Positions 34,865 through 43,188 of a stretch of DNA of 64,000 bases are shown here, in pieces. Both the position numbers and the translations under genes were made by a program. The notes under the pieces are model-generated. The model made no database searches, was not told the origin of the DNA, and worked only from the letters and a program-made list of their open reading frames with translations. The DNA is from Kaistia defluvii. Its GTDB lineage: Bacteria > Pseudomonadota > Alphaproteobacteria > Rhizobiales > Kaistiaceae. The stretch covers positions 2,604,001 to 2,668,000 of the forward strand of contig NZ_JBEPSM010000001.1 of the NCBI RefSeq assembly GCF_040548815.1, read 5' to 3'. The first letter of the stretch is position 1, and every line of letters starts with the position of its first letter.

Positions 34865-34888
34865 GACTTGGTTTCCGACTTGGTTTCC
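34865..34888. repeat. Tandem 12-bp duplication just upstream of the DUF6065 gene
   Basis: GACTTGGTTTCC occurs twice head to tail (34865-34876 and 34877-34888), within 25 bases of the DUF6065 start. It may be a duplicated operator or simple slippage. No third copy was noticed nearby. Confidence 0.6.
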
Positions 34889-34921
34889 GACGGCCGTCAG
34901 CGATCGGATCGCGGCATCTGA

Positions 34922-34952
34922 TGCATGGTCCGTCCGGACGACGGACCATGCA
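34922..34952. other. Perfect 12-bp palindrome between the small peptide gene and DUF6065
   Basis: TGCATGGTCCGT (34922-34933) and its exact complement (34941-34952) flank a 7-base loop. It begins 7 bases after the peptide stop on the minus strand and has no T run, so it may be a transcript-stabilising hairpin or an attenuator that keeps peptide mRNA in excess of DUF6065 mRNA. Confidence 0.6.
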
Positions 34953-34958
34953 AAGCGA

Positions 34959-35060
34959 TTAGCTTGGCGTCCAGATGACGGGCGATGCCGCCGCGACGAT
35001 TGGGCCGATCTTCGAACGCTTGGACAGGACAGGCGGAACGTAAGGCTTGCGATCAGTCAT
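34959..35060 (-). CDS. 33-residue peptide with RiPP leader-like motif
   Basis: The ATG at 35060 opens a 33-codon frame: MTDRKPYVPPVLSKRSKIG followed by a hydrophobic tail PIVAAASPVIWTPS. The KPYVPPVL stretch resembles the YxxPxL motif in leader peptides of lasso and related ribosomal peptides, where it is bound by the RRE domain. Downstream residues are unlike a classic lasso core, since the usual Gly at the cleavage position is absent. The ribosome site is weak (GGGGGT). It is followed by a palindrome and then the DUF6065 gene on the same strand. Too short to be certain; the motif and context are the only support. Confidence 0.5.
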   Translation of the reverse strand: MTDRKPYVPPVLSKRSKIGPIVAAASPVIWTPS

Positions 35061-35173
35061 CCATGGACCCCCATTGGGTTTGAATCGCCCCCAGCAAGCA
35101 GCCTGAAGAAAGCCCTCCCCTACGTCAACCCTTCGGGCCGCAAGGACCTTGGCGCTTCGGACGTGCCAACGCA

Positions 35174-35199
35174 AAAAGGCCGCCCGGAGGCGGCCTTTT
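35174..35199 (-). terminator. Terminator of the pnt operon (bidirectional)
   Basis: AAAAGGCCGCC (35174-35184) pairs with GGCGGCCTTTT (35189-35199) around a 4-base loop. On the minus strand the stem is followed by T residues and lies 25 bases beyond the pntB stop. Confidence 0.88.
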
Positions 35200-35223
35200 C
35201 GAGATATTGCATCGGCCTGAAGA

Positions 35224-36630
35224 TCAGCCGAGCGACTTGACGATGTTCTCGACCATCTTCTTGGCGTCGGCGAAGAGCATCATCGTGTTGTCCTTGAAGA
35301 ACAGCTCGTTCTCGACACCGGCATAGCCCGAGCCCATGCCGCGCTTGATGAACAGCACCGTGCCGGCCTTCTCGACGTCGAGGATCGGCATGCCGTAGAT
35401 CGGCGAGGTCGGATCCGTCTTCGCGGCCGGGTTAGTCACGTCATTGGCGCCGATGACGAAGGCGACGTCGGCCTGCGCGAATTCCGAATTGATGTCCTCG
35501 AGCTCGAAGACCTCGTCATACGGCACGTTCGCCTCGGCCAGCAGCACGTTCATGTGGCCCGGCATGCGGCCCGCCACCGGATGGATGGCGTACTTGACCT
35601 CGACGCCCTCCGCCTTGAGCTTGTCGGCCATTTCGCGCAGCGCGTGCTGGGCCTGGGCGACCGCCATGCCGTAGCCCGGCACGATGATGACCTTGGACGC
35701 GTTCTTCATGATGAAGGCCGCGTCTTCGGCCGAGCCCTGCTTGACCGGGCGCTGCTCGACCGCGCCGCCGCCGGCGGGGCCCGCCGTCTCGCCACCGAAG
35801 CCGCCGAGAATGACGGAGATGAACGAGCGGTTCATGCCCTTGCACATGATGTAGGAAAGGATCGCGCCCGACGAGCCGACCAGCGCGCCGGTGATGATCA
35901 GCGCCGTGTTGCCCAGCGTGAAGCCGATGCCGGCCGCTGCCCAACCCGAATAGGAGTTGAGCATCGACACGACGACGGGCATGTCGGCGCCGCCGATCGG
36001 GATGATGATCAGGCCGCCGAGAACCAGGCTGACGATCACGATCAGCCAGAAGATCAGGTGGCTTTCCGTGAACACCAGCGCGACGACCAGCGCCACCAGC
36101 AGGATGAACAGGCCGGCATTGGTGAAATGGCGGCCGGGCAGCAGGATCGGCTTGCCCGACATGTTGCCGTTCAGCTTGGCGAAGGCGATGACCGAGCCGG
36201 TGAAGGTGATCGCGCCGATGGCGACGCCGAGCGACATCTCGACCAGCGCCTGGCCATGGATGTGGCCGATATCGCCGATGCCGAAGGCGGCCGGGGCATA
36301 GAGGGCCGCTGCCGCCACCATGACGGCGGCGAGGCCGACCAGCGAGTGGAAGGCGGCGACCAGCTGCGGCATCTGCGTCATGGCGATACGGCGGGCGATG
36401 ATCGCGCCGGCGCCGCCGCCAATGGCGAGGCCGACGATGATCAGGCCCCACGCCGTGCCGCTCTTGGGCGCCGCCAGCACGAGCGTCGTGAGGATCGCGA
36501 TCCCCATGCCGACCATGCCGTACAGATTGCCCTGGCGCGAGGTTGCCGGGCTCGAAAGCCCGCGCAGCGCCATGATGAACAGCACGCCGGAGACGAGGTA
36601 GAGCAGCGCCGTGATATTTGCGGTTGTCAT
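35224..36630 (-). CDS. pntB: NAD(P) transhydrogenase subunit beta PntB
   Basis: PntB holds the NADP(H)-binding domain and most of the proton channel of the transhydrogenase that makes NADPH from NADH using the proton gradient. The 468-residue protein starts MTTANITALLYLVSGVLF and has about nine membrane helices up to residue 260, then the soluble domain III with VIIVPGYGMAVAQAQHALRE, YAIHPVAGRMPGHMNVLLAE, VIGANDVTNPAAKTDPTSP and FIKRGMGSGYAGVENELF. Start 36630 was chosen because the upstream in-frame segment is hydrophilic and not conserved. It is the third gene of the pnt operon and is followed by a terminator. Confidence 0.97.
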   Translation of the reverse strand: MTTANITALLYLVSGVLFIMALRGLSSPATSRQGNLYGMVGMGIAILTTLVLAAPKSGTAWGLIIVGLAIGGGAGAIIARRIAMTQMPQLVAAFHSLVGLAAVMVAAAALYAPAAFGIGDIGHIHGQALVEMSLGVAIGAITFTGSVIAFAKLNGNMSGKPILLPGRHFTNAGLFILLVALVVALVFTESHLIFWLIVIVSLVLGGLIIIPIGGADMPVVVSMLNSYSGWAAAGIGFTLGNTALIITGALVGSSGAILSYIMCKGMNRSFISVILGGFGGETAGPAGGGAVEQRPVKQGSAEDAAFIMKNASKVIIVPGYGMAVAQAQHALREMADKLKAEGVEVKYAIHPVAGRMPGHMNVLLAEANVPYDEVFELEDINSEFAQADVAFVIGANDVTNPAAKTDPTSPIYGMPILDVEKAGTVLFIKRGMGSGYAGVENELFFKDNTMMLFADAKKMVENIVKSLG

Positions 36631-36640
36631 CGGCGCGGCC

Positions 36641-37132
36641 TCACTTCGTCTTTTTCTTGTACATGGCGAGCATGCGACTGGTGACGAGGAAGCCACCGAA
36701 GATGTTGACGCTGGCGAGGATCAGGGCGACGAAGCCGAAGCCCTGCGCCCAGGCATGGCCGGAGGCAGCGGCCGCATCGACCGCCGCATCGACGCCGACC
36801 GCGAGCAGCGCGCCGACGACGATGACCGAGGAGATCGCGTTGGTGACCGACATCAGCGGCGTATGCAGCGCCGGCGTCACCTGCCACACGACGTAATAGC
36901 CGACGAAGATCGCCAGCACGAAGACCGAGAGGCGGAAGACGAAGGGGTCGATGGCCCCGCCGGAAACCGCATGGGCGACGGCGCCGGCGACATCGCCGAG
37001 CCCACCGGCCGCCTGGTCCGCATAGATCTGCGCGGCGGCGGCAGCTTCCTGCGCGGCACTCGCCGCGGCGCTTGCGGCGTCGGCAGCAGACTTGGCGGCG
37101 CTAGCCGCCTGATCGGGCGTAAGACTTGCCAT
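36641..37132 (-). CDS. pntAB: NAD(P) transhydrogenase subunit alpha part 2
   Basis: In this order the alpha subunit is split; this gene encodes the short membrane part. The 163-residue protein has an alanine-rich coiled N-terminus ([20 protein letters not shown]), then four membrane helices: [40 protein letters not shown] and [20 protein letters not shown] among them, ending in the basic tail YKKKTK. It starts 2 bases after pntAA ends and stops 10 bases before pntB begins, so the three genes are a single translational unit. The long Ala-rich head is unusual in length but seen in rhizobia. Confidence 0.94.
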   Translation of the reverse strand: MASLTPDQAASAAKSAADAASAAASAAQEAAAAAQIYADQAAGGLGDVAGAVAHAVSGGAIDPFVFRLSVFVLAIFVGYYVVWQVTPALHTPLMSVTNAISSVIVVGALLAVGVDAAVDAAAASGHAWAQGFGFVALILASVNIFGGFLVTSRMLAMYKKKTK

Positions 37133-37134
37133 GT

Positions 37135-38334
37135 TCAGCTGGCCCCCTGCTCAGCAACGAGAATCGGCTTCGGCTCTTCGACCGGCACTGGCGCCGGCGC
37201 GTCCTTCGGCTTGAAGGCCGGATGGACGACGGCGCCGTCGCGCGTCAGCACGGTCGCCTTGACCAGCTCGTCGTCCCAATTGACGGCGACGGTCTTGGCG
37301 GCCTTGTCGATCAGCGTTTCGACAAAGGCGAACAGGTTCTTGGAATAAAGCTGCGACGCGGTCGCGGCGATGCGGCCGGCGACGTTCAGGTGGCCGACGA
37401 TCTTCTTGCCGTCGACAAGTGCGACCTCGCCGGGCTTGGCGCCCTCAACGTTGCCGCCGCGCTCGACCGCGAGATCGACCAGAACCGAGCCCGGCTTCAT
37501 CGAGGCGACCATGGCCGCCGAGACGAGGCGGGGCGCGGCGCGGCCGGGGATCAGGGCCGTCGTGATGACGATGTCCTGCTTCTTGATGTGCTCGGCGACG
37601 AGGGCCGCCTGCTTGGCCTGATATTCGGCCGACATCGGCTTGGCGTAGCCGGCGGCGGTCTCGGCCTGCTTGAACTCGTCATCCTCGACGGCGACGAACT
37701 TGGCGCCCAGCGATTCCACCTGCTCCTTGGCGGCGGGGCGGACGTCGGTCGCCGTCACCACGGCGCCGAGACGGCGGGCGGTGGCGATGGCCTGCAGGCC
37801 GGCGACGCCGGCGCCCATGACGAAGATGCGGGCGGCCGGCACGGTGCCGGCGGCGGTCATCATCATCGGCAGGGCGCGGTCATATTCATAAGCCGCGTCG
37901 ATCACGGCCTGGTAGCCGGCGAGGTTGGCCTGGCTCGACAGTATGTCCATGACCTGGGCGCGGGTGATGCGCGGCATGAACTCCATGGCGATCGCCGTGA
38001 CGCCGGCGCCGGCCATGGCGACGACATCCTGCTCATGGCCATAGGGATCCATGGTCGCGACGATCAGCGCGCCGCGCTTGTAGTTTGGCAGTTCCTCGGC
38101 GAGGGGCCGGCGAACCTTGAGCACGATATCCGCATCGCGCACGGCATCGGCGGCGGAAGCCGCGATGGTCGCGCCGGCAGCGGCATACTCGGCATCGGGA
38201 ATGCGCGAGGCGACACCGGCGCCAGACTGCACCGACACCTCGGCGCCCAGCGCGATGAACTTCTTTACCGTCTCAGGCGTCGCGGCAACGCGGCTTTCCA
38301 GCCCGTCCACCTCCGCCGGCACACCAATCTTCAT
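37135..38334 (-). CDS. pntAA: NAD(P) transhydrogenase subunit alpha part 1 (NAD-binding)
   Basis: This is the soluble NAD(H)-binding subunit of the split transhydrogenase. The 399-residue protein starts [20 protein letters not shown], with the alanine dehydrogenase-like fold visible in [40 protein letters not shown] (Rossmann glycine motif), [19 protein letters not shown] and [20 protein letters not shown]. It lies first in the operon. The next gene upstream, a small oxidase subunit, is 105 bases away, so the pnt promoter is probably in that gap. Confidence 0.97.
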   Translation of the reverse strand: MKIGVPAEVDGLESRVAATPETVKKFIALGAEVSVQSGAGVASRIPDAEYAAAGATIAASAADAVRDADIVLKVRRPLAEELPNYKRGALIVATMDPYGHEQDVVAMAGAGVTAIAMEFMPRITRAQVMDILSSQANLAGYQAVIDAAYEYDRALPMMMTAAGTVPAARIFVMGAGVAGLQAIATARRLGAVVTATDVRPAAKEQVESLGAKFVAVEDDEFKQAETAAGYAKPMSAEYQAKQAALVAEHIKKQDIVITTALIPGRAAPRLVSAAMVASMKPGSVLVDLAVERGGNVEGAKPGEVALVDGKKIVGHLNVAGRIAATASQLYSKNLFAFVETLIDKAAKTVAVNWDDELVKATVLTRDGAVVHPAFKPKDAPAPVPVEEPKPILVAEQGAS

Positions 38335-38439
38335 GGCGTTTTCCTATGGAGCGGCGGGCCTCGCAATGTGCCCGCTCAGTCAAGTCGTCGGGTATCGCGA
38401 CATCCGGCAGCCAGGCTGCCGGATGAGTCTATGTCGAAC

Positions 38440-38565
38440 TCAGACCAGGAAAATCGCCATCAGCACCAGGATCACCACGCAGGCGATCGTGCCGTATTTG
38501 GTCAGGCCGGTGAAGAACGCGTAGGTTCTCTCATGTTCCGGGTAGTCCATCGGGCTATCTGACAT
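38440..38565 (-). CDS. aa3-type cytochrome c oxidase subunit IV-like peptide
   Basis: The 41-residue product MSDSPMDYPEHERTYAFFTG with LTKYGTIACVVILVLMAIFL is the short single-helix protein called cytochrome c oxidase aa3 subunit IV in alphaproteobacteria. Its polar N-terminus with the DYxEHERTY motif and one membrane helix match the family. The start ATG at 38565 is the only one that fits. It stands apart from any oxidase gene and lies upstream of pnt, an arrangement common in rhizobia. Whether it acts with an oxidase or with the transhydrogenase cannot be told. Confidence 0.85.
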   Translation of the reverse strand: MSDSPMDYPEHERTYAFFTGLTKYGTIACVVILVLMAIFLV

Positions 38566-38767
38566 GGTGCATCCATCCTTCAGCGCAAACCAAACGTGAG
38601 CGGCCTTTACAACACTTGGGCAGGCCGGGCAATCCGCCATTGCCACCATAGCAAGGACCGGGCCTCGCCATACTCTAGCGGTGCTGAAAAACGGCGATTG
38701 GGCGTGATGTCGCAGGCGGAGGGGCAAACAAGCCCCTACCCCGCCAACCGATGCAGCGAGAAGGGGC

Positions 38768-40123
38768 TCAGGCCAGGCCGACCCCGCCCAGCGCCGCCTT
38801 CTGGCGATGGTCGAGCATGTCGCGATCGAAGCCGTCGATGGTTTCGGCGAACAGGCGATGGAAGTTCATTTCCGCCTTCAGGTGCAGGAACACCGAGCCG
38901 AGGCCGACGGCCGCGCGGTCCATGAACACGAATTCGCGCGGGACCGTCACCGGCCCCTTCTCCCGCAGCACCTGATGCACCTGGAACGCTTCGCGGCGGC
39001 CATATTCCGAAGGCGCCACGCCATCAGCGATGGTGCGGACGCGATCGTCGATCAGCGGGCCATAGATGAAGCGCGCCCAGATGTTGAGCGCCTCGATCAA
39101 TTCGTTCGAAAGCCCGGCAAAGCCCCAGATCTCATAGGCCGAGACGATCCGGTCGCGGTCGTTGTCGCGCAGCCCGTGGAACAGGTCGACCACGCCGGCG
39201 ACGAACTTGGCCGGGAAGATGCGCACGCAGCCATAGTCGAGCAGGTTGATGCCGGCGGCCTCGCCCGCCTCGTTCTCGAACACGGTGTAGTTACCCAGAT
39301 GCGGATCGCCATGGATCACGCCATAGCGGGCAAAGGGCGACCACCAGGCATTGAACATGGCGGTGGCGATCCGGTTGCGCTCGTCGAGCGGCCGGTCGCG
39401 ATAGTCGAGCAGCCGGTTGCCGTCGAGCCATTGCATGGCGAGCAGCCGGTTGGTCGAGAGCGCCGGCTCCACCTCCGGCACGCGCACCAGCGTCTCGCCG
39501 TCGAGCATGATCTTGTAGAGCAGCGCGTGGCGCGCCTCGCGGCCATAGTCCAGCTCTTCGCGGATGCGGTTTCCGATCTCCTCGAAGATCTCGCTGGTGT
39601 CGATCGCCTTGTCGATCCGGCGATAGACCGAGAACAGGATCTTCAGCTGCGAGAGGTCGGCTTCGACGGCCGACTGCATGTCGGGATATTGCAGCTTGAC
39701 CGCCAGCGCCTTGCCATCCCCGGCGATGGCGCGATGCACCTGGCCGAGCGAGGCGGCCGCGGCCGGCGCATGCTCGAAAAGCTGGAAGCGCTTTTCCCAG
39801 TTCGGACCGAGCTCCGCCTGCATGCGCCGCTTGACGAAGGGCCAGCCCATCGGCGGCGCATTGGCCTGCAACTGCGACAGTTCCTCGGCATATTCCGGCG
39901 GCACGAGGTCGGGCACGGTCGAGAGGATCTGCCCGACCTTCATCAACGGCCCCTTCAGCCCGCCCAGCGCGGCGGCCAGTTCCGAAGCATTCTTGCCCTT
40001 GTCGAGCGAGCCGCCGAACAGCCGCGCCCCTGCCACCTTGGCCGCGACGCCGCCGACATTCACGCCGACGCGGGCATAGCGGGACAGGCGGCCGGTAAGA
40101 CGGTTGCGTTCGGAATCGGACAT
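38768..40123 (-). CDS. AarF/UbiB (ABC1) family atypical kinase
   Basis: ABC1 kinases support ubiquinone biosynthesis or membrane lipid handling. The 451-residue protein has the KxGQ motif LMKVGQILSTVPDLVPPE, the A-rich loop AAASLGQVHRA, the VAIK-type lysine in KALAVKLQYPD, the catalytic loop YGVIHGDPHLGNYTV, and a DYG variant of the metal-binding DFG (LLDYGCVRIFP). The last 130 residues are helical. No membrane helix is evident. It stands alone, 200 bases from the oxidase peptide and 100 from the toxin gene. It could be a UbiB paralogue or a non-ubiquinone ABC1 protein. Confidence 0.93.
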   Translation of the reverse strand: MSDSERNRLTGRLSRYARVGVNVGGVAAKVAGARLFGGSLDKGKNASELAAALGGLKGPLMKVGQILSTVPDLVPPEYAEELSQLQANAPPMGWPFVKRRMQAELGPNWEKRFQLFEHAPAAAASLGQVHRAIAGDGKALAVKLQYPDMQSAVEADLSQLKILFSVYRRIDKAIDTSEIFEEIGNRIREELDYGREARHALLYKIMLDGETLVRVPEVEPALSTNRLLAMQWLDGNRLLDYRDRPLDERNRIATAMFNAWWSPFARYGVIHGDPHLGNYTVFENEAGEAAGINLLDYGCVRIFPAKFVAGVVDLFHGLRDNDRDRIVSAYEIWGFAGLSNELIEALNIWARFIYGPLIDDRVRTIADGVAPSEYGRREAFQVHQVLREKGPVTVPREFVFMDRAAVGLGSVFLHLKAEMNFHRLFAETIDGFDRDMLDHRQKAALGGVGLA

Positions 40124-40223
40124 GGGGGCAAGCTCTCTCGGGAAGGAGACGCGAAGGGAAGCGTGCCCCTAAGATGCGGTGCCGAAAGCCAGAAGCAAGC
40201 CGACGCCGGAAAAACCCGCCGCG

Positions 40224-40616
40224 CTACTCGGTCGCTGGGGGAAGTCTCTCCCGAATCCAGCGGGCCAGGTTTTCCTCGGAGATCTCGCCCGCAGCAAGCC
40301 CGAGAATGGCGAGCGTCGCCTCGGCCGGAGACGGCGCGAAACGCACATCGTTGAGACGCAGGAACAGCATCATCGCGACGAAGGCGGCGCGCTTGTTACC
40401 GTCGACAAAGGGATGGTTGCGCGCGATGCCGAACGCATAGGCCGCAGCCAGGCTGGCTAAATCGGTTCCGCCATACACCAACTTGTTGCGAGGCCGGACC
40501 AACGCCGATTCCAGCGCACCCGCGTCCCGTATCCCCGCCGGCCCTCCGAATTTGGCGATCTGCCGCTCATGCGCGACCAGCACCTCCTCCAGGGTGAGCC
40601 AGCGCGGCTCGCTCAC
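40224..40616 (-). CDS. Doc family (death-on-curing) toxin, Fic fold
   Basis: Doc toxins phosphorylate EF-Tu and stop translation. The 130-residue protein has MSEPRWLTLEEVLVAHERQI, GPAGIRDAGALESALVRPRN, then the Fic-like motif NHPFVDGNKRAAFVAMMLFL with catalytic His and the DGNK variant that distinguishes Doc from AMPylating Fic proteins. Its start overlaps the antitoxin stop by 4 bases (ATGA), the normal antitoxin-toxin order. The motif is complete, so the toxin should be active. It is chromosomal with no mobile genes next to it, so its role could be stress response or genomic stabilisation. Confidence 0.93.
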   Translation of the reverse strand: MSEPRWLTLEEVLVAHERQIAKFGGPAGIRDAGALESALVRPRNKLVYGGTDLASLAAAYAFGIARNHPFVDGNKRAAFVAMMLFLRLNDVRFAPSPAEATLAILGLAAGEISEENLARWIRERLPPATE

Positions 40617-40837
40617 TTCGCCAGTTCCCGCAGGGTATCGCGGTATTCGTCCATGACGTCGTCGACGATGCGCATCGCCTTGTCGAATTCCAGATCAAAG
40701 GGCGAAAGGCGGATGGAGCCATCGGCATTTTCGGTCACGCTCAGCCATTGGCCCTGCTGCAGGTCGAGCCTCGCGAGCAGTTCCTTCGGCAAAATCAGAC
40801 CGGTCGAATTGCCGATCTTCTTGATTTCGAGCTTCAT
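40613..40837 (-). CDS. AbrB/MazE-type antitoxin of the Doc system
   Basis: The 74-residue protein starts MKLEIKKIGNSTGLILPKEL, a swapped-hairpin AbrB DNA-binding domain, followed by LARLDLQQGQWLSVTENADG and a C-terminal toxin-neutralising tail DKAMRIVDDVMDEYRDTLRE. It precedes the doc gene and overlaps its start by 4 bases. The ATG at 40837 has GGAG upstream. An imperfect palindrome (40851-40869) next to the start is the likely autoregulatory operator. Antitoxins paired with Doc are usually Phd-type; an AbrB-type partner is a known but less frequent combination. Confidence 0.88.
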   Translation of the reverse strand: MKLEIKKIGNSTGLILPKELLARLDLQQGQWLSVTENADGSIRLSPFDLEFDKAMRIVDDVMDEYRDTLRELAK

Positions 40838-40850
40838 GGCGCACACTCCG

Positions 40851-40869
40851 GTTATACAGAATGTACAAC
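40851..40869 (-). promoter_or_regulatory. Putative operator and -10 of the toxin-antitoxin operon
   Basis: GTTATACAGAATGTACAAC is an imperfect inverted repeat (GTTATAC against GTTGTAC) 14 bases before the antitoxin ATG. TATAAC on the minus strand inside it could be the -10 element. AbrB-type antitoxins bind such palindromes, so it is the obvious site for autoregulation. Confidence 0.5.
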
Positions 40870-40999
40870 ATTCATGACCGGATGGCCATCGCCGGTGCCG
40901 AAAAGTCACGGTCGGCCGGTTTCCACCCCCTCGACATTGCCCGGCGTGGCCCGCGCGATCATAGTGCCGGGTCGCCAAACGAGAGACCGGGAGCATCCG

Positions 41000-41107
41000 A
41001 TGAGAACCCTCATGTCCAACCAGAAGGAAGCCTTTGAAAACCACCAGGACATGAGACTCTATGCTTATCCGTTCTCCGGAAATGCAGGCGCGCGACGACG
41101 CCGCTAG
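41000..41107 (+). CDS. Possible 35-residue leader peptide overlapping the ABC exporter start
   Basis: An ATG at 41000 with GGGAGC upstream opens a 35-codon frame ending TAG at 41107, overlapping the first 47 bases of the ABC exporter in another frame. The peptide ends in basic residues (GNAGARRRR). Such overlap could couple translation of the exporter to ribosome movement on the leader. Alternatively, translation may start only at 41061 and this frame is fortuitous. Confidence 0.3.
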   Translation: MRTLMSNQKEAFENHQDMRLYAYPFSGNAGARRRR

Positions 41108-42959
41108 CGAAAGCGAACACTCCCCTCTTCCCGCTCCATCCGCCGCGAATGCCGAACGCGCCTTTCCGCGCGCTGCTTTGCTATCGGAAGATCCGACCGA
41201 GGCCTCGACGCCGCGGCTGACCCGCGCGCGGCTTGCCAAGCTGCTCGGCTACTACCGGCCCTATCTGCCGCTGCTGGCGCTTGACCTCGCCTGCGCCGTG
41301 CTGATCTCCGTGACGGCGCTGCTGCTGCCGCTCTGCGCCAACCATGTGACGCGCCTGCTGATCGGCGCGGACGATCCGTCGTCGACGCTACCCGCGATCT
41401 ACGCCATGGGCGGGCTGATGCTGGCCCTGCTCGTCGTGCAGGCATTCGCGACCCTCTTCGTCGACTATCAGGGCCACATGATGGGCGCCAAGATGGAGGC
41501 GGCGCTCCGGCGCGAGCTCTTCGCCCACTGCCAGAAGCTCTCCTTCCGCTTCTACGACCGCCAGCGCGTCGGCCAGCTGATGAGCCGCGTCACGCACGAC
41601 CTGTTCGACGTGGGCGAGCTCTATCACCACGGCCCGGAGGACCTCGCCATCGCGGTCCTCAAGTTCGGCGGCGTGACAGCGATCCTGTTCACGCTCGACG
41701 TTCCGCTCGCCCTGATGATCCTCGCCTTCATTCCGCCGGCGGCCTTCTACGCGCTCTATTTCAACAACCGCGTCAACGCCGCCATGCTGCAGGTGAAGGA
41801 GCGGGTCGGCGGCGTCAGCGAGCGGGTCGAGGATTCCCTCGCCGGCATCCGCGTCGTGCAGTCCTTCGCCAACGAGGCGCTGGAGAACCAGCGCTTTGAA
41901 ATTGCCAACCAGCGCTTTCTCGAGGGCCGGCGCATAGGCTATCGCAGCGAGGCGTTTCTCTGGTCGGGCACCACGGTGTTCCCGCAGATCGTGACGGTCA
42001 TGGTGATCGTCGCCGGCGCGGTCCGGGTCGTTGAAGCCGGGCTCGGCGTTGCCGAACTGCTGACCTTCCTGCTCTGCGTCAGCGTGCTAGTCGACCCGGT
42101 CGACCGTCTCGCCAACCTCGCCCGCCTCTGGCAGAGCGGCTTCACCGGCTTCGTGCGGGTGATGGAGATCTTCGAGACGGAGCCTGACATCCAGGATCGC
42201 CCCGGCGCGATCGCCCTCGGCCGCGCCCGCGGCGCGATCGCCTTCGAAAAGGTCGGATTCCGCTACGAGGAGGATGGCCCGCATGTGCTCCGCAACCTGT
42301 CGCTCTCGATCCGGCCGGGAGAGTTCGTGGCGCTCGTCGGCGCGTCCGGCGCGGGCAAGAGCTCGCTCTGTGCGCTGATCCCGCGCTTCTACGACGTGAC
42401 GGAAGGGCGGATCCTCGTCGACGGCATCGACATCCGCGACATCCGGCTCGATGCGCTGCGGCGGAACATCGGCATCGTGCAGCAGGACGTCTACCTCTTC
42501 GCCGGCACGGTGATGGAGAACCTCCGCTACGGCCGGCCCGATGCCACCGATGCCGAGGTCGAGGCGGCGGCGCGGGCTGCCAACGCGCATGACTTCATCC
42601 TGGCGCTGCCGGACGGTTACGACAGCGACATCGGCCAGCGCGGGGTGAAGCTCTCCGGCGGGCAGAAGCAGCGGCTGACAATCGCCCGCGCCATGCTGAA
42701 GGACGCACCGATCCTGATCTTCGACGAGGCGACCAGCGCGCTCGACAATGAGAGCGAACGGGCCGTGCAGCAGGCGCTGCTTACTTTGGCGCGCTCGCGC
42801 ACGACTCTGGTCATCGCCCACCGCCTGTCGACCGTGCAGCGGGCCGACCGGATCCTTGTGCTGACCGAGTCGGGCATCGTCGAGGAAGGCAGCCACGAGG
42901 CGCTGATCACGGCAAACGGCGCCTATGCCCGGCTCTACCGGGCGCAGGCGAGTTTGTAG
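41061..42959 (+). CDS. ABC exporter, fused membrane and ATPase domains
   Basis: The 632-residue half-transporter starts at ATG 41061 with a hydrophilic N-terminal tail of about 65 residues, then membrane helices including YLPLLALDLACAVLISVTAL, MGGLMLALLVVQAFATLFV and LALMILAFIPPAAFYALYFN. The ATPase has Walker A VGASGAGKSSLCALIPRFYD, Q-loop IVQQDVYLFAGTVMENL, signature LSGGQKQRLTIARAM, Walker B ILIFDEATSALDNESE and H-loop VIAHRLSTV. It is homologous to the exporter at 26353 but diverged, so the two are probably ancient paralogues with separate substrates. It is divergent from the toxin-antitoxin pair and followed by a repeat and terminator. Confidence 0.92.
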   Translation: MLIRSPEMQARDDAASESEHSPLPAPSAANAERAFPRAALLSEDPTEASTPRLTRARLAKLLGYYRPYLPLLALDLACAVLISVTALLLPLCANHVTRLLIGADDPSSTLPAIYAMGGLMLALLVVQAFATLFVDYQGHMMGAKMEAALRRELFAHCQKLSFRFYDRQRVGQLMSRVTHDLFDVGELYHHGPEDLAIAVLKFGGVTAILFTLDVPLALMILAFIPPAAFYALYFNNRVNAAMLQVKERVGGVSERVEDSLAGIRVVQSFANEALENQRFEIANQRFLEGRRIGYRSEAFLWSGTTVFPQIVTVMVIVAGAVRVVEAGLGVAELLTFLLCVSVLVDPVDRLANLARLWQSGFTGFVRVMEIFETEPDIQDRPGAIALGRARGAIAFEKVGFRYEEDGPHVLRNLSLSIRPGEFVALVGASGAGKSSLCALIPRFYDVTEGRILVDGIDIRDIRLDALRRNIGIVQQDVYLFAGTVMENLRYGRPDATDAEVEAAARAANAHDFILALPDGYDSDIGQRGVKLSGGQKQRLTIARAMLKDAPILIFDEATSALDNESERAVQQALLTLARSRTTLVIAHRLSTVQRADRILVLTESGIVEEGSHEALITANGAYARLYRAQASL

Positions 42960-42980
42960 GCAGCCTTCTACAGGCTCCAC

Positions 42981-43121
42981 CATCATCCTGAGGCGCTTCG
43001 CGCCAGCGAAGCCTCGAAGGAGGATCCAGCGGGCGAAAGCCGTGTGGCGGTCCCAAGCAACGGTGTTCCTTGAACCCTCCTTCGAGGCCCGGCTTCGCCG
43101 GGCACCTCGGGATGAGGATGG
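42981..43121. repeat. Palindromic intergenic repeat (CATCCTGAGG...CCTCGGGATGAGGATG type)
   Basis: The region between two convergent genes starts CATCATCCTGAGG and ends CCTCGGGATGAGGATGG, with CTCGAAGGAGGATCC and CCTCCTTCGAGG forming an inner inverted pair. It is a second repeat of the same general class as the one at 26200, although the two differ in sequence. Elements like this are dispersed in many rhizobial genomes. No frame is supported. Confidence 0.65.
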
Positions 43122-43188
43122 AGTTCCAAGTTAGGACGCCCCCTCCTCGTGCGCCCGTGCGAACGGAGCATGGATGCCTGCACAAACA

